This document shows, piece after piece, positions 36,244 to 45,987 of a DNA stretch of 57,583 nt. A model generated the notes under the pieces. It saw only the letters and a list, made by a program, of their open reading frames with translations, was not told where the DNA came from and did not search any database. Position numbers and translations under genes: made by a program. The stretch is from Melioribacter sp. Its GTDB lineage: Bacteria > Bacteroidota > Ignavibacteria > Ignavibacteriales > Melioribacteraceae. Location of the stretch: contig DYHW01000002.1 in NCBI GenBank assembly GCA_020723965.1, forward strand, positions 406,615 to 464,197. Direction: 5' to 3'. How positions within the stretch are numbered: the first letter of the stretch is position 1; each line of letters starts with the position of its first letter.

Positions 36244-38328
36244 ATGGCACAAGAAAAAATAGAAGCAGCAATAGATAAAGGTAACGGACAAACTCCAACT
36301 GGAAAGATCGATTCATACGGTGGAATGACAAAAGAAGAGTTGATGAATGTTCTTCGCCTGATGAATCTTTCGCGTACAATGGACCACAAGGTGATGAACA
36401 TTCTTAAACAGGGGAAAGCATTCTTTCACATTGCCGGCGCTGGTCATGAAGCAACGCAAATTGCATTCGGTCTTGCCATGAAAAAAGGGGTCGATTGGGC
36501 GTTTCCGTATTACCGCGATATGTGCTTTACTTTAACATTGGGAATTAAACCCGAAGATATTTTCTTGTCGTTTCTAGCTAAAGCCGATGACCCGTTTACT
36601 GGCGGAAGACAAATGCCCTGCCACTGGGCATCAAAAGAATTTAATATACCCACGCAATCTTCTCCTACAGGCACACAATATCTACAAGCCGTAGGAGCCG
36701 CACTTGCGCTTAAGAAGAAAGGAATTAACGGCGTTGTTTATGTTAGTAGCGGTGAAGGAACAACTTCTCAAGGTGAATTCCATGAAGCTGTAAATTGGGC
36801 AAGCCGTGAGAAACTTCCTGTTGTTTTTGTGATTCAAAATAACAAGTGGGCAATTTCTGTGCCTGTTCAAAATCAAAGCGCCGGAAAGAATTATTCTATT
36901 TGCGAAATGACAAAAGGTTACGAAAATCTTTTGCGAATGGAGGTTGATGGAACCGATTTTTTGCATGTTAATGCTGCCGCTCAAAGCGCTTTTAAATATG
37001 CACGGCAAGGAAAAGGACCAGCTCTTGTTGAAGCGCACGTTGTAAGGTTGTTCTCTCACTCTTCATCGGATGATCAAAAAAAATATCGGCCGGAGGATTC
37101 ATTAAAAGAAGATTTGAAGAAAGACCCAATCGTTCAATTCTCAAATGTTCTTATAGAAAAAGGAATATTAACTGAGTTAGCTTACGAAGAATTTAAAAAA
37201 GAAATTACTAACCATGTTAACGAAGCCGCAGATTGGGCGCTTAAACAAGAAGACCCTGTTCCAGAATCTGCTCTTCGATTTGTTTTTGATGAATCGGGCA
37301 AGCGCGGTCGGCTGGAATACGAAAAAGTAACTCACCTAGGAAAACCGATAGTTTTTGTCGATGCTATAAATCATGCTTTGCGAGAAGAAATGGAGCGTAA
37401 CAATAAAATTTATCTTTTTGGTCAAGACGTAGCAGATGGAAAAGGAGGAGTGTTCACGGCGACAAAAGGGCTATCAACCGCATTAAGTAATGAACGGGTT
37501 TTTAATTCGCCTCTGGCAGAAGCAAGTATTTTGGGCGTTGCTATTGGAATGTCTTTAGCCGGATTAAAACCATGCGTTGAAATTCAGTTTGGCGATTACA
37601 TTTGGACTGCATTTATGCAAATACGCGATGAACTTGTAATGTATCGTTACCGTTCGAATAATCTGTTCGAAGCACCTGTCGTAATTCGTACTACTGTTGG
37701 CGGATATATTCATGGCGGATTGTATCACAGTCAAAACATAGAAGGATTTTTTGCTCACATGCCAGGGTTACTAATTGCTTATCCATCTAATGCTGCTGAT
37801 GCAAAAGGTTTGTTGAAAACTTCATTGCGGTTGAACGATCCAGTTTTATTTTTAGAACACAAGGGTTTGTACCGGCAGAGCTATGCTTCGTCGCCAGAAC
37901 CAGATGCCGATTATTTGCTCCCCTTTGGAAAAGCAAATGTTGTTAAAATTGGAAATGAGCTTTCGATAATAACTTATGGCGCAATGGTGCATGAATCTGT
38001 TTTTGCCGCAAAGAAATTGGAAGACGAAGGTTTTTCTATTGAAATTATTGATATAAGAACTATTGCCCCGCTTGATGTGGATACAATTTACAAATCAGTT
38101 ATGAAAACTGGTAAAGTGATGGTTGTTCATGAAGATACTCTGACAGCAGGTTTCGGGGCTGAGTTAGCGGCTTCGATAACAGAAAATTGTTTTGAATCGC
38201 TCGATGCCCCTGTAAGAAGAATTGCAGCTAAAGATACGCCTATACCTTATCATCCTAACTTAGAAAATTATATTCTTCCAACTAGAGAAAAAATTTACGA
38301 ATCATTAAAACAATTGTTAGAGTATTAG
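36244..38328 (+). CDS. Branched-chain 2-oxoacid dehydrogenase E1, alpha-beta fusion
   Basis: 694 residues. The first ~360 residues are an E1-alpha with the thiamine-diphosphate region SSGEGTTSQGEFHEAVNWAS; the last ~330 are an E1-beta (FGQDVADGKGGVFTATKGL, GGYIHGGLYHSQNIEGFFAH). The fusion of alpha and beta is common in Bacteroidota. It decarboxylates branched-chain 2-oxoacids, or possibly pyruvate, and acylates E2. The adjacent E2 and E3 complete the complex. Confidence 0.88.
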   Translation: MAQEKIEAAIDKGNGQTPTGKIDSYGGMTKEELMNVLRLMNLSRTMDHKVMNILKQGKAFFHIAGAGHEATQIAFGLAMKKGVDWAFPYYRDMCFTLTLGIKPEDIFLSFLAKADDPFTGGRQMPCHWASKEFNIPTQSSPTGTQYLQAVGAALALKKKGINGVVYVSSGEGTTSQGEFHEAVNWASREKLPVVFVIQNNKWAISVPVQNQSAGKNYSICEMTKGYENLLRMEVDGTDFLHVNAAAQSAFKYARQGKGPALVEAHVVRLFSHSSSDDQKKYRPEDSLKEDLKKDPIVQFSNVLIEKGILTELAYEEFKKEITNHVNEAADWALKQEDPVPESALRFVFDESGKRGRLEYEKVTHLGKPIVFVDAINHALREEMERNNKIYLFGQDVADGKGGVFTATKGLSTALSNERVFNSPLAEASILGVAIGMSLAGLKPCVEIQFGDYIWTAFMQIRDELVMYRYRSNNLFEAPVVIRTTVGGYIHGGLYHSQNIEGFFAHMPGLLIAYPSNAADAKGLLKTSLRLNDPVLFLEHKGLYRQSYASSPEPDADYLLPFGKANVVKIGNELSIITYGAMVHESVFAAKKLEDEGFSIEIIDIRTIAPLDVDTIYKSVMKTGKVMVVHEDTLTAGFGAELAASITENCFESLDAPVRRIAAKDTPIPYHPNLENYILPTREKIYESLKQLLEY

Positions 38329-38460
38329 TTGTTGTTACGTTAGAGCTACATGTATTTTTGCATTATGAATTTGAGATTCTTCTCCGAAGGAATCTCGACA
38401 AGTTGCGACATCCCAACATTGTTTGCATTCAGAATAACATAATGAAAAAGGAGATTGACA

Positions 38461-40056
38461 ATGAAAGTTGAAATTGTAATGCCGCAAATGGGTGAAAGCA
38501 TAACCGAAGGAACACTTATTAAATGGCACAAAAAAAAGGGGGATAAAGTCAAAAAAGACGAGATCATTTATGAAATAAGCACTGACAAAGTTGATACTGA
38601 AGTTCCATCACCGGAAAATGGCGTGTTGGTTGATATTAAAGTTTTTGAACAAGAAACCGTTAAAGTCGGGACTGTAGTTGCAATCATTGAAACCAATGGT
38701 GAAGCCGTAGTAATTGTAGAAGAGAGAAAGAAAGATGAACTTCCTTCTACTACTCAGGTTGGAGGAGAGTTAATAGATGTTCCGATGCCTAAAATGGGGG
38801 AATCTGTTATGGAAGGAACTATTATTAAGTGGCATAAAAAAGTTGGCGATAATGTTATGCGCGACGAAATTATTTTTGAAATAAGCACTGATAAAGTAGA
38901 TACAGAAGTGCCAGCGCCTGTTGATGGAACTATTGCAGAAATTCTTATCAACGAAAATGTTACTGTTGCAGTCGGTGTTACAGTTGCAAGAATTTCAACA
39001 AGCGGCGGAATTGTAAGACCAAAAACTGAAACAAAACAAGAACAAAACAGCGCTCAAGTGCAAGAAAAAAAGAATTTACAAGAAGAAACAATTGTTGAAA
39101 CTGTCAAATTGGATTCAAACCAATTTTACTCTCCTCTAGTTCTTAACATTGCTCGGGTAGAGAGTGTTTCGATGAATGAGTTGGAAACGATTATCGGAAC
39201 CGGCACTGGAGGACGTGTTACAAAAAACGATCTTCTCAAATACATCGAAAGCAGAAAGAAGAGTAAAACTTTGTCAGAAAGACTCGGTAGAAAAAAAGTT
39301 GATTCTCTTCCAGAGCCGCATACAGAAGTTCCCAAACATGTTGCCGCCCAACGAACCGAAAGAATTCCGATGGATAATATTCGTCAGCGCATAATGCATC
39401 ATATGATCAAAAGCCGCGATACATCTGTTCATGTTACTGTAATGATTGAAGTTGATATGACGCTCATTCACAATTTTATTGAAAGGAATCGGGAAACTTT
39501 TGCCGCTCAAGAAGGAATTAAACTTACTTATATGCCGTTCGTCTCTTTTGCTGTTATTAACGCCTTAAAAGAATTTCCTTTGATGAATGCCTCGATAGAT
39601 GGCAGCGACATCATCATAAAAAAATATATCAATCTTGGAATTGCAGTTGCTATTGAACCGAACGGACTGATCGTTCCGAACATCAAAAATGCCGATGAGA
39701 AAAACATTCGCGGGCTTGCCAAATCTATTGCTGATCTCGGAAACCGTGCGCGCTCTAAAAAACTTGTGCCCGATGACGTAATAGACGGAACATTTTCTAT
39801 TACAAACTACGGCGTGTTCGGTTCGTTGTTTGGAACGCCTATAATTAACCAACCCGAAGTTGGAATACTGGGCGTTGGCGCTGTTACAAAAAAATCTGTT
39901 GTTGTAGAGAACGAAGGAATTGAGAGCATTGCAATCAAGCCGATGATGTATCTATCGCTTAGCCACGATCACCGCTTGGTCGATGGAATGCTCGGCGGTA
40001 AATTCTTGAAATCGCTTAAAGAAACATTAGAAAATTTTGATACTAGGATAGTTTAA
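38461..40056 (+). CDS. 2-oxoacid dehydrogenase E2 (dihydrolipoyl acyltransferase), two lipoyl domains
   Basis: 531 residues from ATG 38461, placed 7 bp after AAGGAG; the upstream TTG 38455 is too close to it. Two lipoyl domains carry the DKVDTE site with Lys 43 and Lys 145. A peripheral subunit-binding domain (about 213-250; SPLVLNIARVESVSMNELETI) and a catalytic acyltransferase domain with SHDHRLVDGMLGG follow. It forms the core of the complex with the fused E1 and the E3 at 34087. Confidence 0.92.
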   Translation: MKVEIVMPQMGESITEGTLIKWHKKKGDKVKKDEIIYEISTDKVDTEVPSPENGVLVDIKVFEQETVKVGTVVAIIETNGEAVVIVEERKKDELPSTTQVGGELIDVPMPKMGESVMEGTIIKWHKKVGDNVMRDEIIFEISTDKVDTEVPAPVDGTIAEILINENVTVAVGVTVARISTSGGIVRPKTETKQEQNSAQVQEKKNLQEETIVETVKLDSNQFYSPLVLNIARVESVSMNELETIIGTGTGGRVTKNDLLKYIESRKKSKTLSERLGRKKVDSLPEPHTEVPKHVAAQRTERIPMDNIRQRIMHHMIKSRDTSVHVTVMIEVDMTLIHNFIERNRETFAAQEGIKLTYMPFVSFAVINALKEFPLMNASIDGSDIIIKKYINLGIAVAIEPNGLIVPNIKNADEKNIRGLAKSIADLGNRARSKKLVPDDVIDGTFSITNYGVFGSLFGTPIINQPEVGILGVGAVTKKSVVVENEGIESIAIKPMMYLSLSHDHRLVDGMLGGKFLKSLKETLENFDTRIV

Positions 40057-40165
40057 ATCTTGTTCGTAATCATGTTCGCATTCTTGTTCTATACTACAAG
40101 AAGTATAATGAATTAAGTAAGATTAGGATTAAGAAAAAGATTATGAGCACGAAGGGAATTTTAAA

Positions 40166-41068
40166 ATGATAAATCAACATCAGAAAAAATTTGCAGAAGA
40201 AATTGAAAAAGAAAGACCTCAATTAGGTAAAAGACCCGATTGGCTAAAAGTTCGGTTACCAAGCGGTCAAAACTATAGAGAAGTTCATGAACAGATACGC
40301 AAATCTAAATTGAACACGGTTTGTGAAGAAGCTAAATGTCCTAATCTTGCCGAATGCTGGAACAATCGTACCGCCACATTTATGATTCTTGGCGATACAT
40401 GTACGCGTAGCTGCGGCTTTTGCAACGTAAAGGTTGGAATGCCGAATGAACTTGATTTGGGTGAACCGAAAAGAGTTGCTGAATCTGTTGAAGCGCTGAA
40501 CCTTAAACATGTTGTTATTACTTCTGTGAACCGAGATGAGCTTAAAGATGGCGGCGCATCTATTTTTTCTGAATCTGTTCGTTTGATTAAGCAAAAAATG
40601 CCGCAAACTACAATCGAAATATTGATCCCCGATTTTAAAGGAGAGGAAGATTCATTCAATATTATTATGAAAAATCCTCCAGATATTTTAAACCATAACC
40701 TCGAAACTGTTAAACGGCTGTATCACGCCGTTCGCCCGCAAGCAAAATATGAAAGAAGCCTTGATCTTATTCGCTGGTTCAAAGAACGTGGTTTAAGAAC
40801 TAAGAGCGGAATAATGGTTGGCATAGGCGAAACAAAAGAAGAAGTACTTGAGTTGATAAATGATCTGTTCAACAATGGCTGCGATATAATGACTATCGGT
40901 CAATATCTCCAGCCAACCAAAAATCATTTGCCAGTTCACCGCTTTGTAACTCTTGATGAATTTAAACTTTACAAAGATTTTGGATTGCAGCTTGGTCTCA
41001 AAGCGGTTGAATCTTCTCCGCTTGTGCGCAGTTCATATCATGCAGATAAACATGCAGAACTTGTATAA
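40166..41068 (+). CDS. lipA: Lipoyl synthase (radical SAM)
   Basis: 300 residues. The sacrificial auxiliary cluster CX4CX5C is formed by Cys 53, 58 and 64, and the radical-SAM cluster by Cys 79, 83 and 86 (CTRSCGFC). The C-terminal RSSYHA supplies the Ser ligand. It inserts two sulfurs into octanoyl groups made by LipB, in the same cluster as the E2 substrate. Confidence 0.95.
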   Translation: MINQHQKKFAEEIEKERPQLGKRPDWLKVRLPSGQNYREVHEQIRKSKLNTVCEEAKCPNLAECWNNRTATFMILGDTCTRSCGFCNVKVGMPNELDLGEPKRVAESVEALNLKHVVITSVNRDELKDGGASIFSESVRLIKQKMPQTTIEILIPDFKGEEDSFNIIMKNPPDILNHNLETVKRLYHAVRPQAKYERSLDLIRWFKERGLRTKSGIMVGIGETKEEVLELINDLFNNGCDIMTIGQYLQPTKNHLPVHRFVTLDEFKLYKDFGLQLGLKAVESSPLVRSSYHADKHAELV

Positions 41069-41345
41069 CCTCAGTTTTTGAAAAAAATACTATAGACTAC
41101 AATATTTTTTCTCATTTACCATGAAAGATTCTCATTTCTGAAAACGTCTTTGGTCGATTCTTTAAAATTATTCTCTAAGATTACAAACACCTTCGTTTTT
41201 CAAAAATAATCGTTATTTTTAAAATCAAAAGTTTAACAGGTAAATGGAATTATTGGCACGTTAGTTTCAAACAGTTCAGATTATTTCTGGCTCAAAATGA
41301 AAATTATTTTTATCGAAATAAATAAAGTGAATAAAAAACAATTTC
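41069..41345. other. Leader region between lipA and the ferredoxin gene
   Basis: About 280 AT-rich bases with no gene. No promoter is clear by eye. The region ends at the terminator-like hairpin at 41346, which lies only about 20 bp before the next start codon. Confidence 0.5.
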
Positions 41346-41385
41346 AAAAAGGTTGTAGCATTTGCTATAACCTTTTTCTGTTTTT
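41346..41385 (+). terminator. Intrinsic terminator-like hairpin just before the oxidoreductase operon
   Basis: AAAAAGGTT-TAGC pairs with GCTA-AACCTTTTT around an ATTT loop (41346-41377), followed by CTGTTTTT. It is a strong-looking intrinsic terminator, but it lies 278 bp after lipA and only about 20 bp before the korD start. This position suits an attenuator in the 5' leader of the oxidoreductase operon, if transcription starts upstream. Confidence 0.7.
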
Positions 41386-41401
41386 AAAGTGTGAGGTATA
41401 A

Positions 41402-41689
41402 ATGGCAAAAGTAAAAGGCGATATCTTAATAGACATTGAGAAATGCAAAGGATGCGAGCTATGCAAAGTTGCTTGTCCGCAAGATTCCCTTGAACTTTCT
41501 CGTAAGCTTAATTCAAAAGGATATCATTACATTGTAAAAATAGAAGATACGTGCACTGGCTGTATCAACTGTGCTTTAGTCTGTCCGGAAGGAATTATAA
41601 AAGTTTATCGTAAGACCGAAAAGAAAAAAGAACAGATAGCAACAATAACTAACGTAACTGGTGATATAACTGTAACGGTGAATTCATGA
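41402..41689 (+). CDS. korD: 2-oxoacid:ferredoxin oxidoreductase, ferredoxin-type delta subunit
   Basis: 95 residues with two 4Fe-4S motifs, CKGCELCKVACP and CTGCINCALVCPEG. It passes electrons from the thiamine enzyme to ferredoxin. It overlaps the next subunit by 4 bases, so the four genes form one operon. Confidence 0.9.
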   Translation: MAKVKGDILIDIEKCKGCELCKVACPQDSLELSRKLNSKGYHYIVKIEDTCTGCINCALVCPEGIIKVYRKTEKKKEQIATITNVTGDITVTVNS

Positions 41690-42759
41690 ATAAAGAATTA
41701 AAATTGATGAAAGGCAATGAAGCGCTTGCCGAAGCGGCAATTCGTGTTGGCTGCGATGCTTACTTTGGCTATCCAATCACGCCTCAATCCGAAATTTTAG
41801 AATATCTTACAAGAGAAGCTTATGAAAGAACTGGAATGGTTGTACTTCAAGCCGAAAGTGAAATTGCTTCTATCAATATGATCTATGGCGCTGCTGGCGC
41901 AGGCAAAAAAGTTATGACTTCATCTTCATCACCTGGAATAAGTTTGATGCAGGAAGGAATTTCATATATTGCTTGTGCTGAACTTCCTTGTGTGCTTGTA
42001 AATGTAGTTCGCGGCGGTCCGGGGCTTGGAACAATTCAGCCTTCGCAAGGAGATTACTTCCAGACAGTTAAAGGGGGCGGACATGGAGATTATAAACTTA
42101 TTGTTCTTGCTCCATCAACTGTTCAAGAAATGGTTGACCATGTTAAGTTAGGTTTTGAACTGGCTTTCAAATGGCGAAATCCGGTAATGATTTTGACTGA
42201 TGGCGCGCTTGGGCAAATGATGGAAAAGGTTGAACTCTTTCCTCAAATCCGAAGAACCACAGAGGTTCCTGAATGGGCAACTGTAGGCAAACCTAAAACA
42301 CGAGAACGTAACATCATTACTACTCTTCATATTGAAGCGGACAAAATGCAAGAAATAAATTTACATCTTCAAAAAAAATACAAAGAGATTGAGCAGGAAG
42401 AAATTCTATACGAAGCAAGCGGATGCGATGATGCAGAATTTGTTTTAGTTGCTTTTGGTCTTGTTGCGCGTATTTGTCAAAAAACTGCTCTGCTTGCCCG
42501 CGAAAAAGGAATTAAAGTGGGCGTCTTCAGACCAATCACTCTATTTCCTTATCCTTTCAATGAATTGAATAAACTTGCTGATAGAGCAAAGGGATTTCTA
42601 ACGGTTGAAATGAACGCAGGACAAATGGTTGAAGATGTTCGCCTTGCCGTTAACGGAAAAATTCCGGTTGAATTTCTTGGCAGAATGGGAGGCGTTGTTC
42701 CAACACCTGAAGAAATTCTTCAAACAATAGAAGAAAAATTTGTGGGAGAATTAGTATGA
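41686..42759 (+). CDS. vorB: 2-oxoacid:ferredoxin oxidoreductase, alpha subunit (VorB-like)
   Basis: 357 residues. Signatures: MKGNEALAEAAIRVGCDAYFGYPITPQSEI, then AESEIASINMIYGAAGAGKK. This subunit type is named VorB (3-methyl-2-oxobutanoate) in many genomes, but KorA for 2-oxoglutarate is also possible. The adjoining branched-chain dehydrogenase supports the branched-chain reading. Overlaps both neighbours by 4 bases. Confidence 0.85.
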   Translation: MNKELKLMKGNEALAEAAIRVGCDAYFGYPITPQSEILEYLTREAYERTGMVVLQAESEIASINMIYGAAGAGKKVMTSSSSPGISLMQEGISYIACAELPCVLVNVVRGGPGLGTIQPSQGDYFQTVKGGGHGDYKLIVLAPSTVQEMVDHVKLGFELAFKWRNPVMILTDGALGQMMEKVELFPQIRRTTEVPEWATVGKPKTRERNIITTLHIEADKMQEINLHLQKKYKEIEQEEILYEASGCDDAEFVLVAFGLVARICQKTALLAREKGIKVGVFRPITLFPYPFNELNKLADRAKGFLTVEMNAGQMVEDVRLAVNGKIPVEFLGRMGGVVPTPEEILQTIEEKFVGELV

Positions 42760-43595
42760 ACGAAAAGAGGATGACCGAAGAACAACATTTCGAAGAGATG
42801 ATTGCAGAAGAAAGTATTTGTATTGCCGATAATTTGGTTTTTGAAAAGCCCGAAACATTGCTCGATACCCCGATGCATTATTGCCCGGGCTGCGGGCATG
42901 GTGTTGCTCATAGATTGATTGCTGAAGCTATTGATGAACTCGGCATCCAAGATAAAACTATAGGCGTTGCGCCTGTTGGTTGTTCAGTTCTTGCTTATCA
43001 ATATTTAAATATTGATATGTCAGAAGCGGCTCACGGTCGTGCATCTGCAGTTGCTACTGGAATTAAACGCGTTCTGCCGGATAAATATGTTTTCTCATAT
43101 CAGGGTGATGGTGATCTTGCTGCAATAGGAACAGGAGAAACACTTCACACTTGCAACCGCGGCGAAAATATTTTAATTATTTTTATTAACAATGGCATTT
43201 ATGGAATGACAGGCGGACAGATGGCGCCAACAACCTTACCCGGAATGAAATCTACTACTACTCCTTTCGGGCGCGATGTTAAGATAATGGGCAACCCGCT
43301 AAAGATTACAGAAATGATTGCTCAACTCCCGGGTGTTTATTACTGCACGCGCGTTGCTGTTAACTCTCCGGTCAATGTTCGCAAAGCAAAAAAAGCAATT
43401 CTTAACGGATTCAAATATCAAGATCATAAAAAAGGTTTGAGCTTTGTTGAGATCGTTTCAAACTGTCCATCAAACTGGAAAATGAACCCTGTTGAGTCAA
43501 ACAAATGGATGGAAGAAAATATGTTTCCTTTCTATACGCTTGGCGATATGAAAGTCCCAAACTTGAATTTACCATCTGAAAGTAAAGGAGAATAA
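42756..43595 (+). CDS. korB: 2-oxoacid:ferredoxin oxidoreductase, beta subunit (thiamine diphosphate-binding)
   Basis: 279 residues. Starts at the ATGA overlap with the alpha gene. CPGCGHGVAH near residue 46 and the thiamine/Mg motif GDGDLAAIGTGETLHTCNRG followed by NNGIYGMTGGQ identify the beta subunit. It carries the cofactor and the cluster that take electrons from the oxoacid. Confidence 0.9.
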   Translation: MNEKRMTEEQHFEEMIAEESICIADNLVFEKPETLLDTPMHYCPGCGHGVAHRLIAEAIDELGIQDKTIGVAPVGCSVLAYQYLNIDMSEAAHGRASAVATGIKRVLPDKYVFSYQGDGDLAAIGTGETLHTCNRGENILIIFINNGIYGMTGGQMAPTTLPGMKSTTTPFGRDVKIMGNPLKITEMIAQLPGVYYCTRVAVNSPVNVRKAKKAILNGFKYQDHKKGLSFVEIVSNCPSNWKMNPVESNKWMEENMFPFYTLGDMKVPNLNLPSESKGE

Positions 43596-43597
43596 CT

Positions 43598-44152
43598 ATG
43601 ACTGAAGAGATAATTATTGCTGGTTTTGGCGGACAGGGTGTTCTTTCGATGGGACAAATTCTTTGCTATGGCGGCGTAATAGAAAATAAAGAAGTGAGCT
43701 GGATGCCTTCATACGGACCAGAAATGAGAGGCGGAACGGCAAACTGTACTGCTATTATCAGCGATACAAAAATCAGCTCTCCCATTCTTACTAAATTTGA
43801 TACTGTTATTGCTCTCAATCAGCCATCGTTAGATAAATTTGAAAACGCTGTTAAGCCGGGCGGACTTTTAATTTATGAAGCAAGCACAATTTTGAAACCG
43901 CCTACGAGAACTGATATTGAGATAGTTCCGGTTGAAGCCGCTATTGAAGCTTCTAAAATGAAAAATGCAAAAGTATTAAATATGATTATGCTTGGCGCTT
44001 TGTTGAAAAAGAAACCAGTAATTTCTATCGAAAGCGCTATTGAAGGATTAAAGAATGTTCTTCCAGAAAGATACCATGATCTCATTTCACTTAATAAACA
44101 CGCGCTAGAAAAAGGAATGGAATTGGCTGAAAAAGTAGGCGTTCCGGCATAA
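43598..44152 (+). CDS. korC: 2-oxoacid:ferredoxin oxidoreductase, gamma subunit
   Basis: 184 residues, starting 2 bp after the beta stop. The gamma signature is IIAGFGGQGVLSMGQ, then MPSYGPEMRGGTANCTAIIS. It completes the four-subunit enzyme that makes acyl-CoA and reduced ferredoxin, the reverse-capable counterpart of the NAD-linked dehydrogenase upstream. An intrinsic terminator follows. Confidence 0.9.
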   Translation: MTEEIIIAGFGGQGVLSMGQILCYGGVIENKEVSWMPSYGPEMRGGTANCTAIISDTKISSPILTKFDTVIALNQPSLDKFENAVKPGGLLIYEASTILKPPTRTDIEIVPVEAAIEASKMKNAKVLNMIMLGALLKKKPVISIESAIEGLKNVLPERYHDLISLNKHALEKGMELAEKVGVPA

Positions 44153-44170
44153 TATTTTTTTATTGAGATG

Positions 44171-44207
44171 AAAGGTTGGTAATCATTAGGTTGCCAACCT
44201 TTTTTTA
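44171..44207 (+). terminator. Intrinsic terminator after the oxidoreductase operon
   Basis: AAAGGTTGG (44171-44179) pairs with CCAACCTTT (44194-44202), followed by a run of T to 44206. It lies about 20 bp after the gamma-subunit stop codon. Confidence 0.85.
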
Positions 44208-44370
44208 TTGAAATGTTATGATTCTTAATAGTGCTTAATATGTTTTGCTAATTGTTGTACTGTTATAATCTCACCGCTTTAAATAACATAAAAAAGAATT
44301 TGAAGAGATTTGGTTTACGAGAAGATTTTTTTAATTTGCAATGGATTCAATAACTCATTAGAGAAACCTT

Positions 44371-45987
44371 ATGCTTAATTATATCTGGCTGGGATTGCTC
44401 TTTCTGGGCATTGCTACTGCGCTAACAATTGATATACATGAGCAGACTTCTGACAAATACCGAAATGGCAGAGCGTTAGAAGTTATTGTTTCTTTTGATC
44501 CCGCATTCTCAAAAACAACAAAATCATTCGATGCTATCTTAAAAATTCCTTCTTATTCATTTGAAAAATTTTATGGCATGCGCCAAAAAGTTGAATTGAA
44601 TCAGTTAGTAAAACTTACTTCAGCTAATAGCAATAAGAAATACTCCATTTATATTACTACGGATGAACACACGCCAAAGATTTGGCAGGATATGGCAAAA
44701 GTGTCCGGCAAAGAAAATGATTTGAGCGGAAAAATAATTTTAAAAGAAAAATATGACGATTTTTCTTTTACAGCAGATCTGACCCTTGAAAATATTTCTT
44801 TTACAAGGATGAAAGAAGCCACTAATGCAGCAATCGATTACGCATCCAAAGCTGTTGAAATTGCTATTGGTTTGATTGGTATTATGGCGCTCTGGCTGGG
44901 CGTTATGAAAATAGCCGAACAAGGAGGACTAATTTCGATCATAGCAAAATCTGTAAAACCGATTACAAAATTTTTGTTTCCAGATATTCCGCATGATCAC
45001 CCTGCGGTTGGTTCCATTATAATGAATATTTCTGCAAACATGCTTGGACTTGGCAACGCAGCTACTCCTTTTGGGTTGAAAGCAATGGAAGAACTTGATA
45101 AAATAAATCCTAACAAAGGAACGGCTACAAATGCGATGTGTACTTTTCTCGCAATTAATACTGCCGGATTAACTTTGATTCCTGCAACCGCAATTGCAAT
45201 TCGTGCGGCTTCAGGCAGCAGCGATCCCACAATTATAATTGGAACGTCAATCTTTGGCGCTTCTTGCGCAACATTAACGGGTATTGTAGCGGTAAAAACT
45301 TTAGAAAAATTTCCTATGAATTTTTCACGGTTTTTAGGTTACATCAAATCAAGCTGGAAATTTTTTGCAATTCTTTTTTTAGTTATCTCTCTTTTGGTGA
45401 TTCTTCTTTCGCTGGATATTCTTGCTTCGTTTAAGTTTTCTAATACTGAGACCATACGGACTATTATTCAGATGATTTCTACTTTGGCAATACCTATAAT
45501 AATTATTTCTTTTGTTCTATTTGGTTTCATCAAAAAAGTAAAAGTGTATGAAACATTTGTTGAGGGAGCAAAAGAAGGATTTAACATTGCAGTTAGGATA
45601 ATTCCCTTTCTTGTTGCCATGCTGCTTGCAATTGGTATTTTCAGAGCCGGCGGGGCAATGGATTTTTTAATACTGCTTCTTTCCCCAATTACAAACTTAA
45701 TTGGGTTTCCGGCGGAAGCATTGCCAATGGCTTTGATGCGCCCTCTTTCTGGCAGCGGCGCGCTTGGAATTATGACCGAGACAATTTCTGTTTATGGCCC
45801 AGATTCATTTATCGGAATATTAGTCTCTACAATTATGGGAAGCACAGAAACAACATTTTACGTCCTAGCCCTTTACTTTGGTTCTGTTAATATTACAAAG
45901 ATGAGGCATGCTGTGGCAGCCGGCGTTATGGCAGATATTGCCGGTGTCCTTGGCGCATTGTTTATTGTTAGACTTTTGTTCGGATAA
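44371..45987 (+). CDS. Fused SpmA/SpmB-like nucleoside-recognition membrane protein
   Basis: 538 residues. After an N-terminal helix and a soluble stretch (to about 160), two Gate/nucleoside-recognition membrane domains follow: AIEIAIGLIGIMALWLGVMK-like first, with SANMLGLGNAATPFGLKAM (SpmA signature), and a second with LPMALMRPLSGSGALGIM (SpmB signature) and GSTETTFYVLALYFG. In Bacillus these are separate spore maturation proteins; a fused form occurs in many non-sporulating Bacteroidota. The transported substrate is not known. Confidence 0.82.
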   Translation: MLNYIWLGLLFLGIATALTIDIHEQTSDKYRNGRALEVIVSFDPAFSKTTKSFDAILKIPSYSFEKFYGMRQKVELNQLVKLTSANSNKKYSIYITTDEHTPKIWQDMAKVSGKENDLSGKIILKEKYDDFSFTADLTLENISFTRMKEATNAAIDYASKAVEIAIGLIGIMALWLGVMKIAEQGGLISIIAKSVKPITKFLFPDIPHDHPAVGSIIMNISANMLGLGNAATPFGLKAMEELDKINPNKGTATNAMCTFLAINTAGLTLIPATAIAIRAASGSSDPTIIIGTSIFGASCATLTGIVAVKTLEKFPMNFSRFLGYIKSSWKFFAILFLVISLLVILLSLDILASFKFSNTETIRTIIQMISTLAIPIIIISFVLFGFIKKVKVYETFVEGAKEGFNIAVRIIPFLVAMLLAIGIFRAGGAMDFLILLLSPITNLIGFPAEALPMALMRPLSGSGALGIMTETISVYGPDSFIGILVSTIMGSTETTFYVLALYFGSVNITKMRHAVAAGVMADIAGVLGALFIVRLLFG

